DNA of 30,827 nt from positions 1 through 30,827 of IMG/VR virus record IMGVR_UViG_3300031603_000019. The stretch is one strand, 5' to 3'. This stretch comes from a virus. The position numbers and the translations under genes are program-made. The notes beneath the pieces were generated by a model. The model was not told the DNA's origin. It searched no databases and worked only from the letters and a program-made list of their open reading frames with translations. Below are positions 14,313 to 22,284 of the stretch, in pieces (within the stretch, counting starts at the first letter, position 1; every line of letters starts with the position of its first letter).

Positions 14313-16694
14313 TTACTCTGGAAATGCTGCCCCAGTCGGTAATACATTAAAGTCAAGAACTATGAACTCTGCTGTTTTAGCCGGTTGTAAAAATATTTCA
14401 CCTACCATAATGTTTCTATCAATTATATCAGGAGTGTTGTTTGTTTCATCCATAATAACTCTAAATGCGTATAAACCTTGTCTTTGTTGGATTGATTCCA
14501 AATAAGGGTTTACAATTGATAAGAATCGATTTCTAGTTGCTGCTGTATTGTTTTCAAATATTAAGTAACGAGTAGAAGATGCGATGAACTTCTTAACTGC
14601 GATTAACATACGTCTTACATTAATTCTATCCAATGCTGATGGTTTAGCCTGTAATGTTTTTTGTCCGAATACTGTAACTCCTTGCCCAGGGAATGTAGCG
14701 ATTGGATTTATTCTACCTTCGTAAAGTTTATCTCTTTCTACTCTAGTCAATCTCGTTTTAGCTTCGATAACGTTTGTTAAACCACCACGATTTAAACCAG
14801 CGGGTGCGAACCATTCTGCTGCTACTGAATCATTGAATGCAATAACTCCAGGTAGAACTACGGATGGTGGGACCCAAACAGGTTTGTTTTTATCTGAATT
14901 AAGTATTTTAACCCATGGGTGATATGATGCTACGTAATTTGAATCAAATGGTTGAACTGTGTTTACTATTGCTGATATTGAATCATCCAATAAACCAGCA
15001 TCCATTATAAAGAATGTATCTTGTCTATCTTCACACATATCTTTAGCGAATGTTGTAACAGCCGAGTGAACTTTATGAATTAACCCAGGAATTACTACCA
15101 TATTGATATCAAATTCATCAGGATTAGATACTGAGTTGATAGCTTTTCTAAATGCTACTGTACCCAATGCCGTATTTGATGAACAATCATACCCCTGTGT
15201 GTTTCCTGCTTCTATATCAGTTCCCATTGAAACAACTCTGTTCGGTTTGTAACCATCAAATCCACCTTGGAATGGGATTAAGAACTTACGAGAGTTAATT
15301 GATGTTGTTGTATCACTAATTGATATTGAACCACTATATTGGTCATCTGCTGCCGGATAATTTGCTCCAGCTTCTTGATTATTATCACCTAAGTAAAATG
15401 CCGTTCCAGAAGCTTCCTTATTTGAATCAGGATACCCTGCTAAATAAGCTAAGTTATCAGTTGTAGCTAAATCATAATTAAATCCAAAAAACTTTCTAGA
15501 GTTATATGAACTATTGATTTGTTGGTTTGTTATATACGTTGGAGATGGTATTGTCCACGCAGTTCCGAATGGATTTTGCAATGCTGCGAATCCGAATGGT
15601 ACTAATGATACATCAACTGCTCCGTTATTAACTGAAGGAGTTACTTCAACTCTAATATTTGCTGAAATGTTTTTGTAATCACCATTTGTTGATAGTTTCC
15701 CATTTGCATCTACTGTAATGTACTTATCTCCAATTACTCTAACTATATAGTTAGGTGAATCTGGGTTTAAGTTACATCCCTGAAATTGTTCAACTAAGTT
15801 TGGTCTGATATCAGAATCAACTATTCCCACAAATGGTGAATTATTGATTTTGTCCTGGTCAACTCTTCTTACAAGTACTGTAAATGACCCGTATTCAGAA
15901 CCAGGAACCGTTCCTGCTGCTTTAATATCTTGTATTCCAATTTTGAATTCATAGTTCGTTGCATTACCATGTGATAATGTATGGAACTTAAACAAATTAC
16001 TAGTGTTTCCACCAACTTTTTGAGATGTTATCCATGGAGTAGATGCTTCAGTATATGCTTTTGAATAATCAATATCAGAACCGGTTATAATCGATACTGT
16101 TACAACTTCTCCAGTTGCAAATGATGCTGATTGGAATGTACTAAAGTTTGAATGAACATATGCATCTTCATCACCCTTTGGTGAAAATCCAAATGCCTTA
16201 GTTAGGTAATCTGCGTTTGTTGGATTCATTGAAGAAGAATAATTAGCTTCAGATGAATTTGAACCTGATATTTGTAGTACAAATCCAGATGCGGTTACCC
16301 CAGTTAGTACCGATGAAACAAATACATCTTCATCTTTTATTATATTTGTTGTTGGGTGTAATACTGCAGCAACCATTTCACCAGCTGATGATGATAGATG
16401 TAATGCTATTGGATTTTCAAGTGTGTATCCATCTTGCCCTAATACCCTAACGATTGTTGCAGTACCTGCATCTTCCAAATAAGCTTGTGCAGTATAAGGT
16501 AGGTATGAATCTTCAGTCAATCCTCCAAATACTTGTTGAAACTCTTGGTATGATTGTACTGTTGTTGGTACAAATGCAGGTCCCTTTACAGTTGCCCCGA
16601 TTAATGCTGCGCCAATTTCTCCAATTCCTTGAGGTAGAAATGACAAGTCTTTTTCCTTCGTAAAAACGCCGGGACTTACTATTCTTTCTGCCAT
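14313..16694 (-). CDS. Contractile tail sheath protein (gp18-like)
   Basis: 793 residues versus 659 in T4 gp18. The N-terminus has SPGVFTKEKDLSFLP and GAALIGATVKGPAFVPTTVQ, the usual sheath opening. The C-terminal core carries GRINPIATFPGQGVTVFGQK, INVRRMLIAVKKFI and a closing AEFIVLDFNVLPTG, the conserved sheath domain that forms inter-subunit strands. The middle (about 90-480) is an expanded variable region that probably faces outward. It drives tail contraction. It is transcribed before the tube gene, has its own candidate promoter, and has a strong ribosome site (AGGAGAATTAT) identical to that of the homing endonuclease gene. Confidence 0.95.
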   Translation of the reverse strand: MAERIVSPGVFTKEKDLSFLPQGIGEIGAALIGATVKGPAFVPTTVQSYQEFQQVFGGLTEDSYLPYTAQAYLEDAGTATIVRVLGQDGYTLENPIALHLSSSAGEMVAAVLHPTTNIIKDEDVFVSSVLTGVTASGFVLQISGSNSSEANYSSSMNPTNADYLTKAFGFSPKGDEDAYVHSNFSTFQSASFATGEVVTVSIITGSDIDYSKAYTEASTPWITSQKVGGNTSNLFKFHTLSHGNATNYEFKIGIQDIKAAGTVPGSEYGSFTVLVRRVDQDKINNSPFVGIVDSDIRPNLVEQFQGCNLNPDSPNYIVRVIGDKYITVDANGKLSTNGDYKNISANIRVEVTPSVNNGAVDVSLVPFGFAALQNPFGTAWTIPSPTYITNQQINSSYNSRKFFGFNYDLATTDNLAYLAGYPDSNKEASGTAFYLGDNNQEAGANYPAADDQYSGSISISDTTTSINSRKFLIPFQGGFDGYKPNRVVSMGTDIEAGNTQGYDCSSNTALGTVAFRKAINSVSNPDEFDINMVVIPGLIHKVHSAVTTFAKDMCEDRQDTFFIMDAGLLDDSISAIVNTVQPFDSNYVASYHPWVKILNSDKNKPVWVPPSVVLPGVIAFNDSVAAEWFAPAGLNRGGLTNVIEAKTRLTRVERDKLYEGRINPIATFPGQGVTVFGQKTLQAKPSALDRINVRRMLIAVKKFIASSTRYLIFENNTAATRNRFLSIVNPYLESIQQRQGLYAFRVIMDETNNTPDIIDRNIMVGEIFLQPAKTAEFIVLDFNVLPTGAAFPE

Positions 16695-16730
16695 ATAATT
16701 CTCCTATTAATTTTGTTGATTGTGTATATC

Positions 16731-16739
16731 TATAAATAC
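16731..16739 (-). promoter_or_regulatory. Late-promoter-like element for the tail sheath gene
   Basis: GTATTTATA on the coding strand, one mismatch at the first base from the ATATTTATA form, 36 bases upstream of the ATG at 16694. Confidence 0.45.
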
Positions 16740-16764
16740 ATTAAAAAATTGGAAACGTTGGTAT

Positions 16765-17064
16765 TTATTGCTTAGGAGTAAAAATGCCTGTTGTGGTATC
16801 AAATTCACCATCACCATACTTATCTTTTAACTCATTTGCTAACTTAACTTCGTTCTCTCTTAATTCAATGTATTTTGCTTTTAATGTTTCTTTGTATTGT
16901 TCAATTTGTGCTTTCTGATTCTCTATTATAATCATTTCGATTTCAATTTCACCTAATCTAGCCGTTAAATCACCAAAATCGGATTTAAATGCTTCTACTT
17001 TTTCTATTTCTTCGGTTGAAAATTTGATACCTGCTGATTCCTTTACTTGGTCAATATTTGCCAT
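16765..17064 (-). CDS. 99-residue coiled-coil protein of unknown function
   Basis: Residues about 18-80 form a long, charged, heptad-like helix (for example IEQYKETLKAKYIELRENEV), with a short Gly/Thr-rich C-terminus. There is no signal peptide or membrane segment. It lies between the tail-completion protein and the sheath and has its own promoter-like element, so it is likely a late tail-associated or assembly protein. I do not recognise a T4 counterpart. Confidence 0.7.
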   Translation of the reverse strand: MANIDQVKESAGIKFSTEEIEKVEAFKSDFGDLTARLGEIEIEMIIIENQKAQIEQYKETLKAKYIELRENEVKLANELKDKYGDGEFDTTTGIFTPKQ

Positions 17065-17093
17065 AACTTTATTTGTGTTTTATTATCGTTGTA

Positions 17094-17102
17094 TATAAAT
17101 AT
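17094..17102 (-). promoter_or_regulatory. ATATTTATA candidate late promoter element for the gene at 17064
   Basis: Exact match, 29 bases upstream of the ATG. Confidence 0.5.
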
Positions 17103-17127
17103 GAAAAAGAAATTCCAAAAGGAAGTT

Positions 17128-17931
17128 TTAAGAGGATAGTTTCACATTCCAAGCTATTTTTGATGTTCCGAATGCTTTTTGAGCGTTTACTGTATGCCCT
17201 TTATGTTCAGGTACTAAATATGCGTTAGTTGTAAGAGTCATACTACTACGTACAATACGTTCAGCTCCTACACCATTTTCAGTTTCGAATGTATATGATT
17301 CTCCTTTTATTTGGAATTTATATCGTTCTCCAAATGAACCACCCTGGAAGTATATGATTTGCTCAACTACTTTATTTAAATCTTCCATATAATCACACCA
17401 TATAATTACATCATATGCTATAGTTACAAAGTCAGGAGTATCTACTATGTGGTATTCACTAAAATTACGTTCTCCAACTAATTGAGAGAATGCATCATAT
17501 CTGTTTTTTGGAGTATAAGTCTTAGTAAAGGTTCTTGATGTATCTTCATCAGTTAATACTTTTAATTTAGATAATTCTGTGTTAATATTCAGCATACTGC
17601 GTTTGAATGTAATTAATGGTGTTTGAATCTTACCATTACTATCTCGCATATACCCATCTCGTTGTGCTGATGACCAGTTTTCTGGAGTTGAATATGTTAC
17701 TGGGACTGGTATGAACTTATCATCTTCTACTATGGTTGGTTTTACATCATTTTCTAAGAAAGATTTAAATGCTAAGTCAATATCATAGATACCAATCTTA
17801 GGTGCATTTACATTATCATCTTTACGAGATACTTGCTTAGCTTTATTCAATATAGGGTCATCTGAAAATGAACTTTGTGTTTTTTTCAAGTCTACCTTAT
17901 CATCTCTATTAATTCTATACTTTCTTGCCAT
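17128..17931 (-). CDS. Tail completion / sheath stabiliser protein (gp15-like)
   Basis: 267 residues; T4 gp15 has 272. Conserved-looking landmarks are FIPVPVTYSTPENW (about 78-91), the counterpart of FIRVPITYASKEHF in gp15, and DFVTIAYDVIIWCDYMEDLN-type sequence followed by VVEQIIYFQG, the counterpart of the gp15 IFTRYEDDMFQIVEQI region. gp15 forms the hexameric ring that ends the tail and binds the neck. It follows the gp14-like gene with a 1-base gap, repeating the T4 order 13-14-15. Confidence 0.85.
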   Translation of the reverse strand: MARKYRINRDDKVDLKKTQSSFSDDPILNKAKQVSRKDDNVNAPKIGIYDIDLAFKSFLENDVKPTIVEDDKFIPVPVTYSTPENWSSAQRDGYMRDSNGKIQTPLITFKRSMLNINTELSKLKVLTDEDTSRTFTKTYTPKNRYDAFSQLVGERNFSEYHIVDTPDFVTIAYDVIIWCDYMEDLNKVVEQIIYFQGGSFGERYKFQIKGESYTFETENGVGAERIVRSSMTLTTNAYLVPEHKGHTVNAQKAFGTSKIAWNVKLSS

Positions 17932-17932
17932 T

Positions 17933-18460
17933 TTATATTCCTATTGGTAAATCATTATTACTATTATCATTTCCAACTCTATAATCATCTTTAATTTTAA
18001 GTTGGGATTTTCTAACAACGGTAGTTTCTAATAGTATTGATAGATTATAACCTTGCTCTGTACCACCATCCCATGTCTCTGGATTCTTTCCTGCTATATA
18101 CTGATTATTAATAACAACATCTACTATATGCTGTTCATCATTCCACTCAATTACATCACCAACTTGGGGAAATATGTTTTTATCTACCAATGTATCTCTT
18201 AAAAAGAAGAATTTTACCGCTCTAGTGTAATCTGAACCGAATTCATCAAATACTTGCGATACTTCTGACCGTTCTATGATTGTGGGGACTTTTACAGGGT
18301 TAAAATATGATTTATCTTTTCCTTCTCCGTAAATATTCTTCCTAGTCTCATCCAAACTGATTTTGTAATAGTAAACTTCAGTATCAATTATATCATTGAT
18401 AAGTTCCTTATTAACCGTTCTGAAAAGTGATGCATCTCTGCTCCCGCCAAATAGTGCCAT
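17933..18460 (-). CDS. Neck protein (gp14-like)
   Basis: 175 residues, shorter than T4 gp14 (256). It carries NDIIDTEVYYYKI, an IYGE segment matching the FGED position of gp14, a DEFGSDYTRAVKFFF stretch, GDVIEWNDEQHIVDVV and a GKNPETWDGGTEQGYNLSIL region. In T4 this protein sits in the neck between portal and tail. It lies 4 bases after the gp13-like gene and 1 base before the gp15-like gene, so the three are translated together. Its start has an AGGAT ribosome site. Confidence 0.75.
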   Translation of the reverse strand: MALFGGSRDASLFRTVNKELINDIIDTEVYYYKISLDETRKNIYGEGKDKSYFNPVKVPTIIERSEVSQVFDEFGSDYTRAVKFFFLRDTLVDKNIFPQVGDVIEWNDEQHIVDVVINNQYIAGKNPETWDGGTEQGYNLSILLETTVVRKSQLKIKDDYRVGNDNSNNDLPIGI

Positions 18461-18464
18461 AGTG

Positions 18465-19628
18465 TTATCCTATATAAATTGTTCTTGGAATTCTACTAAG
18501 TGTTGATTCCATAAATTCCGATTCATCTTTTTGTGCTTCTAATAATGATTTACGAGAAGTTGCTTCTAAATTCTCTCTTAATTCCGTTATTAGTATTTCT
18601 TTTTCGTTTGCTGCTTCACTTCTTAAATCTGAACCATCTAATGTAATCTCTGAATTAGGAATTGGTACTGATGAGAATTTAGCTCTTACTGCGCCTAACA
18701 TTTCTTTAGCTAATGCTAATGCGTATTTGTGAATCCATCGTTTTCCAACGTGATTTACTAAACTGTATGTGATTCTATCGTATGGTACATTAGAAAAATC
18801 CGAAACACCTGCTGTAGAGTTATCACCGCCAGAACCACCACTACTTCTTTCTTTTTCTAATATATAATGAAAGTGTATTTTATATCCAGTTTCAGGTCTA
18901 GGGAATATTCTAATTCTATTATTCTGAATACTGAATCCATATTGTGATTTACGAATCATTGCATTAAATTCAATTGCTTGACTTCTAAGTAAATCTTCAA
19001 ATACAGGTTGCATCATAAATGACATCCCTGCAGCCTGGCTACCCCAACCGAATGAATCTAATGTGTTACCAATACTTACACCATGTGATGGGTTGAATGA
19101 GTTTACCATTGTAGGTGGTACATTATGTAACATCTTTTTAATTTCAAATGCATCTACACCTGCTGAACCACTTTCTAATGATGCAACGGTTGGATCTGTT
19201 AAATCATATACTTGCTGATTAGCTACTACATCAAATGAACCTGTATAGTATGTTAATCTACCACCACTACCTACTTCTGAACCATAATCTTTTGCAATAG
19301 ATATTATACCACCTAAACTTGCATTGACATGAGTTTGTGAAAGATTCGTACTAGTCGATGCACCTGTTAAGTTTAAAAGATTCTGCCGAATGTTGAATTG
19401 ATTTACTTGCGTTGAATATTCAGATACTGCTTCTTCAAAACATGCAAAAAAGTTGATATCTTGTAATTCAATATCAACGATGGGGTATCCCATTCTCTTT
19501 GCACTCCAAGATGCTATTTTAGGTGCATCTGTTTGGAAGTCCGTATCTGTATCGTAATACCCAAACGGTGTTGATGATCCTGGTGTGAATGTTGATGTTC
19601 CGGTCCATATTGGAATATTTACTGCCAT
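18465..19628 (-). CDS. Neck / head-completion protein (gp13-like)
   Basis: 387 residues; T4 gp13 has 309. Landmarks are KIASWSAKRMGYPIVDIEL and DINFFACFEEAVSEYSTQ (about 40-75), helical segments typical of head-tail connector proteins, a Gly/Ser-rich middle, and a helical C-terminus (SRKSLLEAQKDESEF). The name rests mainly on place: it is the first of a 13-14-15-like trio. It has a Shine-Dalgarno sequence (AAGGAGAAACACT) and a candidate late promoter element 22 bases upstream. Confidence 0.7.
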   Translation of the reverse strand: MAVNIPIWTGTSTFTPGSSTPFGYYDTDTDFQTDAPKIASWSAKRMGYPIVDIELQDINFFACFEEAVSEYSTQVNQFNIRQNLLNLTGASTSTNLSQTHVNASLGGIISIAKDYGSEVGSGGRLTYYTGSFDVVANQQVYDLTDPTVASLESGSAGVDAFEIKKMLHNVPPTMVNSFNPSHGVSIGNTLDSFGWGSQAAGMSFMMQPVFEDLLRSQAIEFNAMIRKSQYGFSIQNNRIRIFPRPETGYKIHFHYILEKERSSGGSGGDNSTAGVSDFSNVPYDRITYSLVNHVGKRWIHKYALALAKEMLGAVRAKFSSVPIPNSEITLDGSDLRSEAANEKEILITELRENLEATSRKSLLEAQKDESEFMESTLSRIPRTIYIG

Positions 19629-19650
19629 AGTGTTTCTCCTTATTGTTATA

Positions 19651-19659
19651 TATAAATAT
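19651..19659 (-). promoter_or_regulatory. ATATTTATA candidate late promoter element for the neck operon
   Basis: Exact match, 22 bases upstream of the ATG at 19628; part of a dispersed repeat shared with 27312-27366. Confidence 0.5.
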
Positions 19660-19705
19660 AGAGTTTATTATAATACAATCAATTATGAATGCGGTATGTT
19701 ATTAT
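19651..19705 (-). repeat. Dispersed intergenic repeat, copy 1
   Basis: The first 30 bases (19651-19680) are identical to 27312-27341, and the next 25 match at 20 positions. Both copies hold the promoter element and the AT-rich sequence upstream of it, and both sit between the end of one minus-strand gene and the start of the next. Confidence 0.85.
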
Positions 19706-19714
19706 TGTTGTTAA

Positions 19715-20392
19715 TTATAATCCAAATCTGGATTTAATTGCGTTATAATTCTGAGTTATATCAGATTGCGTTAATGCGATATCATATATGGATACATTTG
19801 TTATATTACCATCAAAGTAATACCCATCACCTCTATTAGCTATTTTTGTACTGACACCATTCCCTACATATTGTGCTGCTGGTATTGATGTTGTGTTTTC
19901 TGCTAACGAATTACCGTTTACATATAATGTAATTGATGTTGATGGGATATATACACCTACAATGTTATACCAACGTGATTCATCGATAGTTAGTGTGCCT
20001 GCTGCTAACTTTAGAGTTGATGCATTCTCTGCAATATAAAATTTCCAAGAATTACTATTATTAACACCCATTAGATACCCTCTATCTGCTGCTAAAGCAC
20101 CTACTCCGGATATGCTGGTTGATGCTGATTTTCCTTTAAACCAAAATGATATAGTCATTGCCCCAGTTGGTTTTATTATTCCACAATCTACGTAATCATT
20201 TACACCATCAAACACAATACTACCATTATTAGCTGAATTAAACGTTGGTCCATTTGTTAATGTTCCGTGATTTGAATTACCACTTAGGTCAGTCCATACA
20301 GTTCCGGAACCCGGATACGATTTATGGTTTCCGGCATCTAATGCGAATATTAAACCATCTGTTACTATTTTTGGGGAATAATGAAATGCCAT
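19715..20392 (-). CDS. LamG/concanavalin-fold virion protein, paralogue 3
   Basis: 225 residues. The N-terminus GLIFALDAGNHKSYPGSGT, followed by WTDLSGNSNHGTLTNGPTF and IVFDGVNDYVDCG, is the signature of LamG_3-type jelly-roll domains, which bind glycans. The C-terminal half holds WYNIVGVYIPSTSITLYVNG. It is the third of three tandem paralogues, with a 3-base gap after the second. Such proteins in tail clusters are probably fibre tips or decorations that bind host-surface sugar; the ligand is unknown. Confidence 0.8.
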   Translation of the reverse strand: MAFHYSPKIVTDGLIFALDAGNHKSYPGSGTVWTDLSGNSNHGTLTNGPTFNSANNGSIVFDGVNDYVDCGIIKPTGAMTISFWFKGKSASTSISGVGALAADRGYLMGVNNSNSWKFYIAENASTLKLAAGTLTIDESRWYNIVGVYIPSTSITLYVNGNSLAENTTSIPAAQYVGNGVSTKIANRGDGYYFDGNITNVSIYDIALTQSDITQNYNAIKSRFGL

Positions 20393-20395
20393 AAC

Positions 20396-21079
20396 TTATA
20401 TAAACCTGTGTTTTGTTGCGTTGAAATTTTGAGTGATTTCTGCTTGCGTTAATGCGATGTTATACATAGAAACCTCAGCTACACTTCCATCTTCATAGTT
20501 AGTAGATCCATCTACATTAATTCGTGTGGGTGATGGATTCCCAACGTATTGTGCTGCTGGGATGTCATCTGTGTGCTCAAATAGATTAGTACCATTTAGG
20601 TATATTGTGATTGATGTTGATGGGATAAATACCCCAACAACATTGTACCATAGTGATGTATCTGTGGTGTGCCATCCGGATATATAAACTGTTGTTGCAG
20701 ATGCGACTGGTATGGTAAAGTTGAGAGATATTCTACCGTTTGGTGTATCAGTTTGAGATCTCAATGCGTAACCGGCAATTGCACCCCTACCGGCTGTGTG
20801 AGTATTTATATGCACATTACCCTTATACCAAGTTGATATAGTCATTGCTCCGGTAGGTTTTATTGCCCCACAATCCACCCAATCATTTGTTCCATCAAAT
20901 ACAAGGTTTCCAATTTTATCGGTACTGAATGTAGGTCCGCTTCTTAATGTTCCATGATTTGAATTACCACTTAGGTCAGTCCATGTAGTTCCACTACCTG
21001 GATATGATTTTTTGTTTGCTGCATCTAATTTAAGTATTAAACCATTGGTTACTATTTGTGGTCCACCGTATGTTCCCAT
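20396..21079 (-). CDS. LamG/concanavalin-fold virion protein, paralogue 2
   Basis: 227 residues with GLILKLDAANKKSYPGSGTT, WTDLSGNSNHGTLRSGPTF, LVFDGTNDWVDCGAIKPTGA and WYNVVGVFIPSTSITIYLNG. It is closest to paralogue 3: both share the CG-x-IKPTGAMTIS segment and the IPAAQYVGN segment. Its ATG overlaps the stop of paralogue 1 (TAATG). It probably acts in host-surface binding like its neighbours; distinct variable loops may give distinct ligands. Confidence 0.8.
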   Translation of the reverse strand: MGTYGGPQIVTNGLILKLDAANKKSYPGSGTTWTDLSGNSNHGTLRSGPTFSTDKIGNLVFDGTNDWVDCGAIKPTGAMTISTWYKGNVHINTHTAGRGAIAGYALRSQTDTPNGRISLNFTIPVASATTVYISGWHTTDTSLWYNVVGVFIPSTSITIYLNGTNLFEHTDDIPAAQYVGNPSPTRINVDGSTNYEDGSVAEVSMYNIALTQAEITQNFNATKHRFI

Positions 21080-21771
21080 TATATAAACCTATTTTTTGTT
21101 GCGTTATAATTTTGAGTTATTTCTGCTGATGTTAATGCTTTGGAGTAATGTTTAACTGATGCAATATCACCATTAAAATAACTAGATGCATAATTAGCTC
21201 TACCAACCCAAACTTCTTGAGCGTAATAAGTTATAGTCCCCACCACTGTCGATGATGTTATAAGATTACCATTTATATAAAGTTCTTGCCTACCACTTTC
21301 ATAAACACCAACTACATTATACCAAGTATTTGTAGTGAATTGCCCGATATCTGTTGCCAATGAGGTGTACTCACCATTACTATTCCACCCAATGGAAAGT
21401 TTGTTAGATGCTGATGTTCTCATATGAGTACTGTAGTATGGTGCTGAATGAACTGTGTTATCATAACTGAATATTACGTTATCTGCTGCTAGTGATGATA
21501 ATCTAATCCACGCATCAACTGCCCACGTTTGAATATCGAACTTATTCTGACCATTTGTTACTACGGCCACAAAATCATTAGAACCATCAATTCTAATATT
21601 ACCACTATTATTTGAATTAAATGTAGGTCCGTTCTTTAATTCGCTATCATAACCATTACCACTCAGGTCATTCCACACAGTTCCACTACCTGGATATGAT
21701 TTACGGTTTGCTGCATCTAACATTAATGTTAAACCATCGGTTACTATATCAGGACCTGAAGTACCTGCCAT
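21079..21771 (-). CDS. LamG/concanavalin-fold virion protein, paralogue 1
   Basis: 230 residues with GLTLMLDAANRKSYPGSGTV, WNDLSGNGYDSELKNGPTF and WYNVVGVYESGRQELYINGN. It keeps the same fold signature but is the most diverged of the three in the central strands (DIQTWAVDAWIRLSSLAADN instead of the IKPTGAMTIS segment). Its C-terminus ALTSAEITQNYNATKNRFI is shared with paralogue 2. It overlaps the stop of the preceding gene by one base (TAATG), so the four genes from 22022 are translationally coupled. Confidence 0.8.
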   Translation of the reverse strand: MAGTSGPDIVTDGLTLMLDAANRKSYPGSGTVWNDLSGNGYDSELKNGPTFNSNNSGNIRIDGSNDFVAVVTNGQNKFDIQTWAVDAWIRLSSLAADNVIFSYDNTVHSAPYYSTHMRTSASNKLSIGWNSNGEYTSLATDIGQFTTNTWYNVVGVYESGRQELYINGNLITSSTVVGTITYYAQEVWVGRANYASSYFNGDIASVKHYSKALTSAEITQNYNATKNRFI

Positions 21772-22022
21772 TATAGTATCTCATTTTCATCAGTCCAATC
21801 TGAACCGTTTAGTAGTGTTCCAATTTCAGTATAAGTATATGGTCCTTCCTTTGTTGTTAGTGAGGAAATGCATGATGGTATAGTACCATCCCATTTAACG
21901 AATGATTTTGTACCTGCTACATTCAATCTAAGTGTTGATGTTGATGTTTCTAATACTGTATTAAAATCTATTGATGCTGCTTCAGTCATACTGAATACCA
22001 TAAAGTTTCTACTATCGTACAT
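21771..22022 (-). CDS. 83-residue protein of unknown function, linked to the LamG genes
   Basis: I place the start at the ATG at 22022 (MYDSRNFMV...), because GGAGAAT lies at the right distance before it; an upstream in-frame TTG at 22034 falls on that ribosome site. The product is beta-rich and acidic at its C-terminus (LLNGSDWTDENEIL). No known family. It sits between a small helical protein and the three LamG genes and is joined to them by a TAATG overlap, so it may be a fibre adaptor or assembly partner. Confidence 0.65.
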   Translation of the reverse strand: MYDSRNFMVFSMTEAASIDFNTVLETSTSTLRLNVAGTKSFVKWDGTIPSCISSLTTKEGPYTYTEIGTLLNGSDWTDENEIL

Positions 22023-22063
22023 ATTATTCTCCAATTTTATTATCTGCTCTAATTATACTTATG

Positions 22064-22279
22064 TTACCAAGGACGTATTTCTGTTAATATTGATTCAAGT
22101 TCTGGTGCAACGACAAATGATGTCGCACCTGCTGCTAATTGTTCTCTATAAGCATCACGTAATAGTTGTAATACTAATAGTACATATTCCTTATGCTCAC
22201 CTGTTAAGGATGCATTACGTTGTGTTTCTTCATTTACATAATTGTATATTGCATCTCTGCATTCTGTTTTTAAACTCAT
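22064..22279 (-). CDS. 71-residue helical protein of unknown function
   Basis: Helical throughout (for example EYVLLVLQLLRDAYREQLAA) and ending ESILTEIRPW. No motif is recognised. It lies directly after the S74 tail-fibre gene (5-base gap) with GGGATAATAATT as ribosome site. The place just after a long fibre gene is often that of fibre-assembly helpers, but nothing in the sequence proves this. Confidence 0.65.
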   Translation of the reverse strand: MSLKTECRDAIYNYVNEETQRNASLTGEHKEYVLLVLQLLRDAYREQLAAGATSFVVAPELESILTEIRPW

Positions 22280-22284
22280 AATTA

